A stretch of DNA of 64,000 nt from an uncultured Eubacteriaceae bacterium (GCA_947086655.1 CAMTZM010000005.1:1-64000), one strand, 5' to 3'. Positions 16,324 to 25,685 are shown, counted from the stretch's first letter. Numbers and translations are program-made. Notes: generated from the sequence alone by a model not told the origin.

Positions 16324-18387
16324 TTGAAAAAGCAAATCCTTTCGACTGTTTTAGCATTATGTTTATGTATTTCTGCCATATCAAGTGTACACGCATGGCA
16401 GAAAAACTCTGCACAGCAAGAGAATTTTTTTGCAGAAAAATTTGTAGATGAACCGATTCTCTACAATGAAGTAAATATTCCTACATATCAAGAAGCCTAT
16501 GAGCGTATGACTGCTTTGCAAACAAAGTATCAAGAAGGAATGACTTGGACTAACTCTACACCTTATTCACTCAGCAATTCATATACTTGGAAAGGCGGAA
16601 AAATTGAAGGAGTAAATTCTGGTGTGGGATGTGTAGCTTTTGCTTTTCTTCTTAGTGATGCAGCATTCGACAATTTGCCGGCAAGGATGATTACAAATTT
16701 TAAACTTTCGGATGTAAAAGTCGGAGATATTTTACGAGTAGACAATTATTCCCATACTGTAATTGTGCTTCAGGTAAGTGATACAGGTGTAATTATTGCT
16801 GAAGGAAACTATAACAGTTCTGTACATTGGGGACGTTCAATGTCAAAAGATGCAGTTGAATCAGCAAATTGTCTTATTACTCGTTATCCGGAAGGATATA
16901 TCCCTTCAGATGACCCTACTGCCAACGACCCAATTGAAGGAGGAGAAGGAATTCTTAACCAAACTCTTAACTGGAAACTTACAAAATCGGGTACGCTTAC
17001 TATTTCCGGAAACGGTGATATGCCTAATTTCAGCGAATTTACAGAGCGCCCTTGGAATGATTATATAGACAAAATACTTAAAATTGTTATTGAGGATGGA
17101 GTTACCAGTATAGGCGATAATGCTTTTTATAACAGCAAGGCTCTTAGTTTGACTATTCCAGACAGTGTAAAAACAATAGGTGTTAATGCGTTTCGCAATT
17201 CTCAGATTATTTCAACAACAATTCCAAATAATGTGGAAACTATAAATAACAGTGCTTTTCGTGAATGTTCGAATCTTAGTTCAGTTACTATTTTAAATGG
17301 TGTAAAGACCATTGGCGAATCTACATTTCGTGGCTGCAGAGAACTTACATCTATTTATCTGCCTGTTAGTGTTGAATCGGTTGGCGCTGGAACATTTATG
17401 GGCTGCGATAATATGAAAAGTGCAATATTTGCTCATGGCGATGATGATAAAACAGTAATATTGGGTGATAATATGTTCTCTCAATGTTACAGGCTTTTTA
17501 ATGTAACTTTGCCAAAGAAAATTGACCGTATTGGTGAAGGCATGTTTCAAATTTGTGGAACGCTTTATAGTTTAAATATTCCACAAGGTGCAGAAAGCAT
17601 TGGAAATCAAGCATTTGCATCTTGTTCTAATCTAACTAAACTTAGTATTCCAGATAGTATAACGGAAATAGGGATGGCTGCATTTTCGTCTTGTCCTCAA
17701 TTAAAAGATATATATTTTAGCGGAGATGAAGAACAGTGGAACAAAATAAGAAAAATGGGTGATGTTAATGCAGCACTTCAAAAAATAACGATACATTATA
17801 ACGAATATGGCACTGAAACAGAAACAAGTACTGAAACTACCACAGAAACAATAACAGAAACTACTACTAAAACTGAAAGTAATATCAATAAACCTGAAAT
17901 AATAGCAAGTGAACTTGAACCTAAAAACGATGAAAAAGTAAGTGTTTCAATTAAAACAAACGAAGAAAACGCAAAAATCTATTATACTACAAATGGCTCT
18001 GAACCTACATTAAATTCTAACGAATATACTAAACCATTTGAAATAAGCGGAGCAAATGAAACTATTACAATTAAAGCAATAATTTTTGTTAATAATAAAG
18101 TTTCAGAAGTTGCTGTTAAAGAAATAAAATTTAGTAAGTATGATTTATCTGATATTAAATTTGGTGATGTTGATGATAAAAAAGGAATAACTGTTAATGA
18201 TGCTGCTTTGGTACTTCAAAAGGTATTAAATAGCAGTTATGAATTGCCAATAGAAAAAAGAATAACTGATTATATGAAATATGCTGATGTTAATGGTGAT
18301 AGAAAATTAACTGCTTTAGATGCTGCAATAATTTTAAAAAAATCGCTTGACTCTAATTTTGTAATGCCTGTTGAGTCTGAAAATTAG
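16324..18387 (+). CDS. Secreted cysteine-peptidase-like, BspA leucine-rich repeat, dockerin protein
   Basis: This 687-residue protein has a signal peptide (residues 1-24, ending VHAWQ). The first domain (about residues 55-200) resembles NlpC/CHAP peptidases: Cys in GVGCVAFAF, His in YSHTVIVL and a polar residue in AEGNYN. Next are about eight BspA-type (LRR_5) repeats, each with a TSIGDNAFYN-like unit (about residues 250-480), then a Thr/Glu-rich linker, a chitobiase/CHB_HEX_C-like beta domain (IYYTTNGSEPTLNS) and a dockerin with two calcium-loop motifs (FGDVDDKKGITVNDAALVL and YADVNGDRKLTALDAAIIL). It may be a surface or complex-associated adhesin or hydrolase. The start is TTG, 9 nt after GGAGG. 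No scaffoldin is visible here. Confidence 0.78.
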   Translation: MKKQILSTVLALCLCISAISSVHAWQKNSAQQENFFAEKFVDEPILYNEVNIPTYQEAYERMTALQTKYQEGMTWTNSTPYSLSNSYTWKGGKIEGVNSGVGCVAFAFLLSDAAFDNLPARMITNFKLSDVKVGDILRVDNYSHTVIVLQVSDTGVIIAEGNYNSSVHWGRSMSKDAVESANCLITRYPEGYIPSDDPTANDPIEGGEGILNQTLNWKLTKSGTLTISGNGDMPNFSEFTERPWNDYIDKILKIVIEDGVTSIGDNAFYNSKALSLTIPDSVKTIGVNAFRNSQIISTTIPNNVETINNSAFRECSNLSSVTILNGVKTIGESTFRGCRELTSIYLPVSVESVGAGTFMGCDNMKSAIFAHGDDDKTVILGDNMFSQCYRLFNVTLPKKIDRIGEGMFQICGTLYSLNIPQGAESIGNQAFASCSNLTKLSIPDSITEIGMAAFSSCPQLKDIYFSGDEEQWNKIRKMGDVNAALQKITIHYNEYGTETETSTETTTETITETTTKTESNINKPEIIASELEPKNDEKVSVSIKTNEENAKIYYTTNGSEPTLNSNEYTKPFEISGANETITIKAIIFVNNKVSEVAVKEIKFSKYDLSDIKFGDVDDKKGITVNDAALVLQKVLNSSYELPIEKRITDYMKYADVNGDRKLTALDAAIILKKSLDSNFVMPVESEN

Positions 18388-18535
18388 TTTTATAAATGCT
18401 GTTTAATTTGTTAGTATTTAGGAATAAAGAATTACACATTTGTCAAAGGAAATGCAAAAAGAGAGTATTATCTTGTTATTATATTTTTTTAGAAATTGAA
18501 ATATATGAAAAAGTAGCGAAAATAAAATCAGTTTA

Positions 18536-18566
18536 AAAAATAACGATTTTGTTTTCGTTATTTTTG
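18536..18566 (+). terminator. Terminator downstream of the dockerin protein gene
   Basis: AAAATAACGA (18537-18546) pairs with TCGTTATTTT (18555-18564) and a T-rich tract follows. The preceding 18388-18535 is A+T-rich without recognisable features. Confidence 0.75.
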
Positions 18567-18644
18567 TGTATTTTTTTGAGTATTACTTATTTATATATAA
18601 GCAATAATGTATTTGACTAAAATTAGCCGTCACTTTTTAATTGC

Positions 18645-18674
18645 CAATTTTGACAATTTATATGGCAATTTTGA
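18645..18674 (+). promoter_or_regulatory. Direct repeats with 21-bp period, LytTR binding-site candidate
   Basis: CAATTTTGA occurs at 18645-18653 and again at 18666-18674, exactly two helical turns apart. LytTR regulators typically bind two direct repeats on the same face of DNA just upstream of a weak -35 box. These lie just upstream of the LytTR operon's likely promoter, so autoactivation is plausible. TTGCCA/TGGCAA also forms an inverted repeat here. Confidence 0.5.
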
Positions 18675-18681
18675 AACAAAA

Positions 18682-18710
18682 TAGCTATTTTTAAAAAAAT
18701 ATGTTATAAT
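18682..18710 (+). promoter_or_regulatory. Promoter of the second LytTR operon, poor -35 box
   Basis: A perfect -10 box TATAAT is at 18705-18710, about 30 nt before the start codon. At the proper 17-nt spacing the -35 position reads TAGCTA, far from consensus, which suggests activator dependence. Confidence 0.45.
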
Positions 18711-18740
18711 TTGTATATAAATTTTAATTAGAGGTGGGTT

Positions 18741-19448
18741 ATGAATATTGTAATATGTGATGATGATTATACTCAGTTGACTTTGATAAAAAGTTGTATT
18801 GATTATTTATTTAAAGAACATAACGAGGTTTATATTTTTCAAGATGAATCTGCTTTAATTGAATTTATATTAAGTAATTCTGTCGATATTGTTATTCTTG
18901 ATATAAAATTAAAAAAGGGAAATGGAATAGAAGTTGCAAAAGAAATTAATAAGAAACTTCCAAAAGTATCAATCATATTTATGTCAGGTTATGCTGAATA
19001 TCATGAGTATGTATATGAAGCAGAGCATATTTATTTTATTACCAAACCTATTAAAATGAATATTTTAAAAAACGCTGTTATTAAAGCTGCAAAAAAAAAG
19101 CAGTTTGACAATATGACTATTGAGTTTAGAAATACTTTTGTTACAATAGATTTAAGTAAGGTTTTATATTTTGAGAGTAAAGGTAGAAATATAAATATAT
19201 ATATGGATGAGGGAGAAACTAAGATTTTAAAATATTTTAAACTTTCGGATATTGAAAATATGCTGACAGAAAGACAGAAAGACATATTTATAAGATGTCA
19301 TCAAAGTTTTATTGTTAATATAACAAAAATGGTGAAATTCAAATCAAGATGTATATATTTGAATAACAATGAAAGTATAAATGTAAGCAGAAGATATTTA
19401 AAAAATGTAAATAATAAAATTTCAATGATTTTATGGAGAGAAATATGA
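18741..19448 (+). CDS. LytTR-family response regulator (second system)
   Basis: This 235-residue regulator has a receiver domain with ICDDDYTQ, the phosphoacceptor Asp in VILDIKLKKGNG near residue 55 and Lys in FITKPIK. The C-terminal LytTR domain carries LYFESKGRNINIYM and FIRCHQSFIVNI. An AGAGGTGGG ribosome binding site precedes the ATG. The stop codon overlaps the start of the kinase gene (ATGA), so the two are translated together. A direct-repeat site upstream suggests autoregulation. The operon may extend into the subtilase gene 70 nt past the kinase. Confidence 0.9.
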   Translation: MNIVICDDDYTQLTLIKSCIDYLFKEHNEVYIFQDESALIEFILSNSVDIVILDIKLKKGNGIEVAKEINKKLPKVSIIFMSGYAEYHEYVYEAEHIYFITKPIKMNILKNAVIKAAKKKQFDNMTIEFRNTFVTIDLSKVLYFESKGRNINIYMDEGETKILKYFKLSDIENMLTERQKDIFIRCHQSFIVNITKMVKFKSRCIYLNNNESINVSRRYLKNVNNKISMILWREI

Positions 19449-20494
19449 ATGCTGATTTATATGTCTCAAGTTTTATAAATTATATTCTGATTTATTGTTT
19501 TTTAGCGAATTTGTTTAGGAGTAATTATAATTTTAAGATAGCAGTTACAATATTGACTGTTTTTTTTGTATTTAATATTTTTGTTATATATTTAATAGAT
19601 TTATTTGAAAACATTTATATTTTTATTATTTTACTGTTTATATATTTATTTTTTTATATACATATAATTGTTATGTTAAAAAATTTAAGTAATACAACTT
19701 TAAATTATTTTTTAATAATTATTATTTGTCATTTAATGATTTTATTTTGTTTTTTTATTGTATCAATTATATTCAGACAGAATTTAGATTTTAATTATAT
19801 AATTTATATTATTATGATTGCAATGTCGTTAGGCTTGTTATCAATTTTAGTTTTGGATTGTTTAAATAATAAAAAAAAGACGGACTTTTTAACACAGCAA
19901 ATAAAATCTCAGCAAAAACAGATTAGGAAGTATCAAAAAGAATATTTTGAACTGAGAAAATTTAAACATGATTATAATAATAATATTAATATTATAAAAA
20001 CAATGTTTAATCTTGGGTATTATGATAAATTACAAGATTATATTAAAAGTTATCAAACAGGTTTTTATAAAGTGGAAAATATTACTTTTTGTGATAATAT
20101 AGTTGTAGATGCTTTATTATTTGAAAAAAAGGAGTATGCTGAAAATAATGGTATAAAAATTGAATATTCTATTATAAAGCAATTAGATGTAAAAATAGAT
20201 GATGTAGATTTATGCAGTGTTATATTTAATTTAATTGATAATGCTGTGGAAGCGTGTATTAGGGAAAAGGTCGACTTTATAATTTTTAAAATGTATAAAA
20301 AACATGGTTATTTGATTATAATGACAGAAAACGAATGCAGTTGTTTTTCTGAGACAACTATGAAAAACAATAAAAAATCACATGGTATTGGTATGAAAAT
20401 AATAGATAATATAGCAAAAAAATATAATGGAAATAACTTTTGTGATTTTTCAGACGGTAAATTTGTACATATTGTAAGTTTGTTATTAGAATAA
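19445..20494 (+). CDS. GHKL-domain sensor histidine kinase (AgrC-like)
   Basis: This is a membrane sensor kinase with five or six N-terminal membrane helices (about residues 5-145) and no large ectodomain, followed by a coiled linker and the His-box LRKFKHDYNNNINIIK (His near residue 176). The ATPase has the N-box FNLIDNAVEAC and the G-box HGIGMKIIDNIAKKY. It resembles peptide-sensing AgrC-type kinases. I start at ATG 19445, overlapping the regulator's stop as ATGA and preceded by GGAGAG at good spacing, giving 349 residues. An in-frame ATG 12 nt upstream lacks that spacing. No AgrB-like peptide processor is nearby. Confidence 0.87.
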   Translation: MNADLYVSSFINYILIYCFLANLFRSNYNFKIAVTILTVFFVFNIFVIYLIDLFENIYIFIILLFIYLFFYIHIIVMLKNLSNTTLNYFLIIIICHLMILFCFFIVSIIFRQNLDFNYIIYIIMIAMSLGLLSILVLDCLNNKKKTDFLTQQIKSQQKQIRKYQKEYFELRKFKHDYNNNINIIKTMFNLGYYDKLQDYIKSYQTGFYKVENITFCDNIVVDALLFEKKEYAENNGIKIEYSIIKQLDVKIDDVDLCSVIFNLIDNAVEACIREKVDFIIFKMYKKHGYLIIMTENECSCFSETTMKNNKKSHGIGMKIIDNIAKKYNGNNFCDFSDGKFVHIVSLLLE

Positions 20495-20564
20495 ATGACA
20501 AGCACAAAATAAAAAAAATATTCATATTATTAATATAGCAGTATAATTAAAGAGGTGTTTTAAT

Positions 20565-23500
20565 TTGGCATCCGACATTCCTAAAACCGATAGCAGTTTA
20601 AATGCAGCAGTAAATATGAGTAATTCAGAACTTATGGAAAGTAATATTTCTACTGGTTTTAATCCTGTAACAAATACATGGGAAGTAATTGTGAAATATA
20701 ATGGAGATTTAGAAAAAATAGCAGAAGATTTAAATGTTCAAGTTGAATTTTTATCTTCAGGCTACGCTATTATTACTTTAGAAGAATATAAAATAAGGCT
20801 TCTTGCTGGCTTTAGTCAAATTGAGTATATTGAAAGGCCGAGGAAGCTTTTTTTTATGCTTAATAATTCGTTGCGTCAATCATGTATAAGAAGTGTAAAA
20901 GATAAAAATGAAGAAGGATTAACAGGAAAAGGAGTTATAGTTGCTGTAATAGATTCTGGAATTGATTATACACATCCTGATTTTAGAAATGCTGACGGAA
21001 CAACAAGAATTATTTATATGTGGGATCAAAGAGGTAATGGAACACCGCCGGAAGGCTTTTATGAGGGAGTTCAATATGACAAAAAACAAATTGACGAAGC
21101 ATTGCAAAACAGCAATCCTTTTTCATTAGTTCCTGTTACAGACCCTTCAAATCATGGTACGCATGTAGCCGGAATTGCGGCAGGAAACGGCAGGGCAAGC
21201 CGTGGAAATTATGAGGGAATAGCAAGTGAAAGTGATATAATAGTAGTAGCTTTAGGAAATACAGGCAGAGAATCTTTTGCAAGAACAACTGAGATAATGA
21301 GAGCAATAAAATATGTTATTGATAAATCCATACAGCTTAATATGCCAGTAGCAATAAATATAAGTTATGGTACAAATGATGGCTCTCATAGCGGGGATTC
21401 ATTATTTGAAACATATATTAACCAAATAAGCGATACATGGAAATGTGCTATATGTGTCGCAAGCGGAAATGAAGGAAGTGCCGGTCATCATTACAGAAAC
21501 AGGGTAGAGAATGGGGGAATAAATGAGGCTGAATTTGCGACACCTGGCAATGTTAGAACAATTACAAGTTATTTATGGAAAAATTCCGCTGATAGGATGA
21601 ACATAGAAATTATAACACCTTCTGGTGAAACAAGTGGAATAATACAGTTTAATTATAATAATATAAGGCACTCTTTTGGAAATGTGCAATTATTTATTAA
21701 TTTTGGCAGACCAACGCCATATAGTTTAGATGAGGAGATATTTGTTGAGATATCAAGTACGAACCGTAATTTAAGCCAAGGAGTTTGGATATTTAAAGTT
21801 TATGGAGTTGAAATTGTAGACGGTGAATTTGATATATGGCTGCCTGTAAATGAAGCTGTAACAAGTGAAACGGCGTTTTTGCGTCCAGATGTAAATACTA
21901 CGCTTACAATTCCGTCAACAGCGCAAAATGTAATTACGGTAGGAGGTTATAACTCTCTTACAAATTCTGTGGCTGATTTTTCAGGAAGAGGATTTACAAG
22001 AATGTATGAAATGGTTAAACCGGATATTGTAGCGCCGGCAGTTGAAATTACAGCACCGGTTTCTGGCGGAGGATATTCTTCAATGTCAGGAACAAGTATG
22101 GCAGCTCCTCATGTAACAGGTTCATGCGCTCTTTTAATGGAATGGGGAATTGTAAGAGGCAACTCTCCTTTTTTATATGGACAAAAGTTAAAAGCTTATT
22201 TAAGAATGGGAGCAAAAAGAGAAAATTATATTATTTATCCAAATAAAGAATGGGGGTATGGAGCTTTGTGTGTTCAAAACAGTATAAACAATATAATACA
22301 AAGAGAACCTAATTACGCAGCAATTATGCAATATAATGATGATGGCAATAATGAAGATATTAACGAAAATAATTCTAATGATATTGAAGAAGCAATATTT
22401 TCAAATGATTACTATGATTTTTTAGTTCGTTATAGTTTATACAAAGAGGATATATTTTCAGTTAGTTCTTATATTAAATATTGCAGAATAATAAATAGTA
22501 ATTATGCTGTTATATATGTTCATAAAGATGACTATTACAGATTTTATAATGCGATAGGTTCAAAAATTGTTATTGAAATACCATCTCTTTGCGGATTAAT
22601 GGATATAAGTGCATTTGAAGCTACAAAAATACTTGATGTAAGAAATCAGCCGTATTTAGCGCTTAGAGGACAAGGAGTTTTAATAGGAATTATTGATACT
22701 GGAATAGATTACAGAAAAAAACCTTTTCTATATGAAGATGGAACAACAAAAATTTACAGTATATGGGATCAGAGCATAAGCGGACAAAGCCCAAATGGTT
22801 ATTGTTATGGAACAGAGTATACTAAGGAGCAGATAAACGAAGCTCTTAAAAGTGATAATCCATTTTCAATTGTTCCTTCAAATGATGAGAATGGACATGG
22901 GACTTATATGGCATCTCTTGCAGCAGGAAGGCAAAATGATGAAGGAGAGATAGTTGGAGCAGCTCCGGATTCCGAATTGGTTATTGTAAAGCTTAAACCG
23001 GCAAAACAATATTTAAGAGAAAGCAAAGCGATTTTTAATTCTGCAGACGCATACCAATCAAATGATATATTACAGGCTTTAAGCTATATATATTCAAAAT
23101 CAAGTGAGTCAAAGCGTCCTGTTTCTATATGTATCGGACTTGGAACAAATGAGGGAGGACATAGCGGAAGGTCTATATTTGAAACATGTATTTCAGATTT
23201 TGCAAATAATTCAGGAACGGTTATATCAATTGCGGTTGGAAATGAAGCAAATGCCGGACATCATTTCTCCTCTGAAATTTCTTCATTAGAAAGTGAACCA
23301 AAGGATATAGAAATAAAAGTCGGAGAAAATGAAAAAGGATTTGATTTAGGAATATACGCATATATTCCGGATAGAATTTCTGTTTCTATTATAACGCCTT
23401 TAGGAGAAGAAATAAGACGTATACAGCCTATAATTAATTATAATCAAGAAATAAGTTTGAATTTTGGAAATTCAAAAATAATTGTAAACTACTCAAAAAT

Positions 23501-24062
23501 AGGAATTGATTTTAGAGTAGGCATTACATTTATAGCGCCTATTTCGGGGATTTGGATTATAAGAGTTTGGGGGGATTATGTTACTACCGGAATAATGCAT
23601 GCATGGCTTCCTATTTCTCAATTTATTAACAATGATACGGTTTTTTTAACTCCTGACCCGTTTTATACAGTAACTATACCGTCTACAAGTTTTAATATAG
23701 TAGCAATAGGAGCTTATAATGATATGGATAATGCTATTTATATAGGTTCGGGACGAGGACCCGGACGTTATTTGTACTCACGTCCTACCATATGTGTTCC
23801 GGGTGTTTCAGTGGAAAGCGAAGGTATATATGGTATGGAGGAAAGGACAGGAACAAGTGTAGCATGTTCAATTAACACAGGAGCGTCGGCATTACTTCTT
23901 GAGTGGGCTATTGTTAAAGGAAACGACCCGAGTTTAAATTCAACTACGGCAACAACATATTTTATACAAGGAGCTGATAGAAGACAGGGAGAAACTTATC
24001 CTAATTATATTTGGGGGTATGGAACACTTAATTTATATAATTCATTTAGGGCTATATTGTGA
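20565..24062 (+). CDS. Tandem subtilisin-like protease (Csp/CspBA-like, two S8 domains)
   Basis: This 1165-residue protein contains two complete peptidase S8 domains. Domain 1 has a prodomain-like N-terminus of about 95 residues, Asp130 (AVIDSGIDYTHP), His197 (NHGTHVAG), oxyanion Asn302 and Ser511 (SGTSMAAPHV). Domain 2 has its own prodomain-like stretch (about residues 610-690), Asp711 (IIDTGIDY), His778 (GHGTYMAS), an Asn in VGNEANAG and Ser1098 (TGTSVACS). There is no signal peptide. The arrangement recalls clostridial Csp germination proteases, notably the CspB-CspA fusion of Clostridioides difficile, whose CspA half has lost its triad; here both triads look intact. The start is TTG after AGAGGTG. 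A role in spore germination is inferred from family resemblance. Confidence 0.82.
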   Translation: MASDIPKTDSSLNAAVNMSNSELMESNISTGFNPVTNTWEVIVKYNGDLEKIAEDLNVQVEFLSSGYAIITLEEYKIRLLAGFSQIEYIERPRKLFFMLNNSLRQSCIRSVKDKNEEGLTGKGVIVAVIDSGIDYTHPDFRNADGTTRIIYMWDQRGNGTPPEGFYEGVQYDKKQIDEALQNSNPFSLVPVTDPSNHGTHVAGIAAGNGRASRGNYEGIASESDIIVVALGNTGRESFARTTEIMRAIKYVIDKSIQLNMPVAINISYGTNDGSHSGDSLFETYINQISDTWKCAICVASGNEGSAGHHYRNRVENGGINEAEFATPGNVRTITSYLWKNSADRMNIEIITPSGETSGIIQFNYNNIRHSFGNVQLFINFGRPTPYSLDEEIFVEISSTNRNLSQGVWIFKVYGVEIVDGEFDIWLPVNEAVTSETAFLRPDVNTTLTIPSTAQNVITVGGYNSLTNSVADFSGRGFTRMYEMVKPDIVAPAVEITAPVSGGGYSSMSGTSMAAPHVTGSCALLMEWGIVRGNSPFLYGQKLKAYLRMGAKRENYIIYPNKEWGYGALCVQNSINNIIQREPNYAAIMQYNDDGNNEDINENNSNDIEEAIFSNDYYDFLVRYSLYKEDIFSVSSYIKYCRIINSNYAVIYVHKDDYYRFYNAIGSKIVIEIPSLCGLMDISAFEATKILDVRNQPYLALRGQGVLIGIIDTGIDYRKKPFLYEDGTTKIYSIWDQSISGQSPNGYCYGTEYTKEQINEALKSDNPFSIVPSNDENGHGTYMASLAAGRQNDEGEIVGAAPDSELVIVKLKPAKQYLRESKAIFNSADAYQSNDILQALSYIYSKSSESKRPVSICIGLGTNEGGHSGRSIFETCISDFANNSGTVISIAVGNEANAGHHFSSEISSLESEPKDIEIKVGENEKGFDLGIYAYIPDRISVSIITPLGEEIRRIQPIINYNQEISLNFGNSKIIVNYSKIGIDFRVGITFIAPISGIWIIRVWGDYVTTGIMHAWLPISQFINNDTVFLTPDPFYTVTIPSTSFNIVAIGAYNDMDNAIYIGSGRGPGRYLYSRPTICVPGVSVESEGIYGMEERTGTSVACSINTGASALLLEWAIVKGNDPSLNSTTATTYFIQGADRRQGETYPNYIWGYGTLNLYNSFRAIL

Positions 24063-24256
24063 TTAAAGGGTTTTTTAGTTCATTTTTGAAATATAATGAA
24101 ATAATTTTACCTATAAAAAAACTTGTATACACTCTCTTATTAAAATAAAATTTTTATAGAGAATCCATAATTATAAGTTTTCAGATAGTTAGAGCATATA
24201 TAAAGTTCTTAGATACACTACTCTAATATATGTAAATAATTTTAAGAGGTGTTTTT

Positions 24257-24385
24257 ATGAGTTTAAAGGCTAAAATTATTTTGATTTTTATAATTGTTAT
24301 TTTTTTATTTCCATTTAAAATTAAAGCGGAAAACTTATATTATTCTAAATATGACATTTGCGCTGTATCAAAAACTTTGTTATAA
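24257..24385 (+). CDS. Small secreted peptide, 42 residues
   Basis: A strong AAGAGGTG site 5 nt before an ATG starts a frame beginning MSLKAKIILIF, with a classic hydrophobic signal-peptide core that ends FKIKAEN. It is followed by only about 17 residues (one Cys, in YDICAVSK) and a stop. It is either a real small exported peptide or the leftover 5' end of a secreted protein gene. Nothing downstream continues it in another frame that I can see. TTAGAG/CTCTAA arms (24189-24194 and 24221-24226) lie upstream. It follows the subtilase and the AgrC-like kinase operon, so a signalling role is imaginable but unproven. Confidence 0.45.
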   Translation: MSLKAKIILIFIIVIFLFPFKIKAENLYYSKYDICAVSKTLL

Positions 24386-24561
24386 AAGGCTTATTTTAAA
24401 TTTTTATTTACAGATTAAACGGTTTTAGTATAAGTTTATAAAAATTTAAAAAAATATTTATTTTGTTTAAAAATATTTTCAATAATAAAAATTTTGTGTT
24501 AAACTATATAATAAAGTTTATAATACAATTTATTACTATTTTAAACAAAAGAGGTATTAAT

Positions 24562-25170
24562 ATGAAAAATACAAAGATAATATTTGCTACAAAAAACAAA
24601 GGTAAACTTAAAGAAATAAAAAAAATAATGTCTGACAAATATGAAATTTTATCAATAGAAGATGCTGGAATTGATATTGAAATTATTGAGGATGGAAAAA
24701 CATTTGAAGAAAACGCTTTGAAAAAGGCATGTTCTGTAATGAGACAATGTAATGAAATTGTATTAGCTGATGATTCAGGATTAGAGATAGATTATCTTGA
24801 TAAAGCTCCGGGAATATATTCAGCAAGATATATGGGTGAAAACACACCTTATGAAGTGAAGAATAAAAAAATATTAGAACTTTTAGAAGGAGTTGAAGAA
24901 GATAAAAGAACAGCAAGGTTTGTATGTGTTATTGCGGCATCAATTCCCGATTATGGAACAGTTACTGTTAGAGAGACAATAGAAGGTATTATAGGGTATG
25001 ATATTAAAGGTGTAAATGGATTTGGTTATGACCCTATATTTTATTTGCCGGAAAGAAAAAAGACAACAGCAGAGCTTTCTATGGATGAAAAAAATGAAAT
25101 AAGTCATAGAGGAAAAGCATTAAGGAAAATGAAAAAAAAGCTTAATGATATTATGGAGAAAAGCCTATGA
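24562..25170 (+). CDS. rdgB: XTP/dITP diphosphatase (RdgB/HAM1 family)
   Basis: This enzyme hydrolyses non-canonical purine nucleotides such as XTP and dITP to monophosphates, keeping them out of DNA and RNA. The N-terminal signature IIFATKNKGKLKEI, DDSGLEID near residue 70, GIYSARYMG, and the late GFGYDPIFYLPE and SHRGKAL are all family hallmarks. I place the start at ATG 24562 after AAGAGGT, giving 202 residues. An earlier in-frame ATG at 24463 would add a Phe/Ile/Asn-rich stretch absent from the family. It overlaps the next gene by 4 nt (ATGA), forming an operon with the phosphoesterase and probably tex. Confidence 0.93.
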   Translation: MKNTKIIFATKNKGKLKEIKKIMSDKYEILSIEDAGIDIEIIEDGKTFEENALKKACSVMRQCNEIVLADDSGLEIDYLDKAPGIYSARYMGENTPYEVKNKKILELLEGVEEDKRTARFVCVIAASIPDYGTVTVRETIEGIIGYDIKGVNGFGYDPIFYLPERKKTTAELSMDEKNEISHRGKALRKMKKKLNDIMEKSL

Positions 25171-25685
25171 AAGCACTTGTTATAAGCGATTCTCACGGAA
25201 AAATTGAAAACGCATGTTATATAATTGAGCTTTTAAGTGAAAAAATTGATATGGTTATACATTTAGGGGATTATTATGAAGATGCCTATTGTCTAAGTGA
25301 AAAATATAAAACTATACCTTTTATAAATGTAAGAGGAAACTGTGATTATGCTTGTACAATTCCGGATGAAAAATTGGTTTGTTTAGAAGGAAAAAATATT
25401 TTTTTAACGCATGGACATAAATATAATGTTAAAAGCAGTTATGTAAAACTTTCCTATGCCGCTGAAGAAAAAAAGGCTGATATTTGTTTATGTGGGCACA
25501 CTCATACTCCTATATGTATTAAGTTTTCAAATACTGTTATAATGAATCCCGGAAGTATTTCATTTCCAAGAAATTGTGATTGTTGCAGTTATGGAATAAT
25601 TGATATAACAGAAAAAGAAACTTCTGTTTCTGTTGTTGGAATATACAAAGATAATTTAAAAATTATAGCGTTTAAAAAACTTTAA
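25167..25685 (+). CDS. YfcE/MJ0936-type metallophosphoesterase
   Basis: This 172-residue calcineurin-like phosphoesterase of the YfcE family is probably a cytosolic phosphodiesterase with a two-metal centre. Metal ligands are visible in order: SDSHGK (Asp and His), HLGDYYED (Asp), VRGNCDY (Asn), LTHGHKYN (His) and CGHTHTP (His pair). In many Firmicutes this gene lies directly after rdgB, as here, with ATGA overlap. The physiological substrate is unknown. Confidence 0.88.
   Translation: MKALVISDSHGKIENACYIIELLSEKIDMVIHLGDYYEDAYCLSEKYKTIPFINVRGNCDYACTIPDEKLVCLEGKNIFLTHGHKYNVKSSYVKLSYAAEEKKADICLCGHTHTPICIKFSNTVIMNPGSISFPRNCDCCSYGIIDITEKETSVSVVGIYKDNLKIIAFKKL

Noticed and set aside
18741-24385. 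A complete agr quorum-sensing locus
   Set aside because: The regulator and kinase are AgrA/AgrC-like, but there is no AgrB-like membrane protease and the small peptide lacks an AgrD-like layout.
24463-24561. An N-terminal extension of RdgB
   Set aside because: The extra residues are Asn/Phe/Ile-rich and absent from the family, and the ribosome binding site supports ATG 24562.
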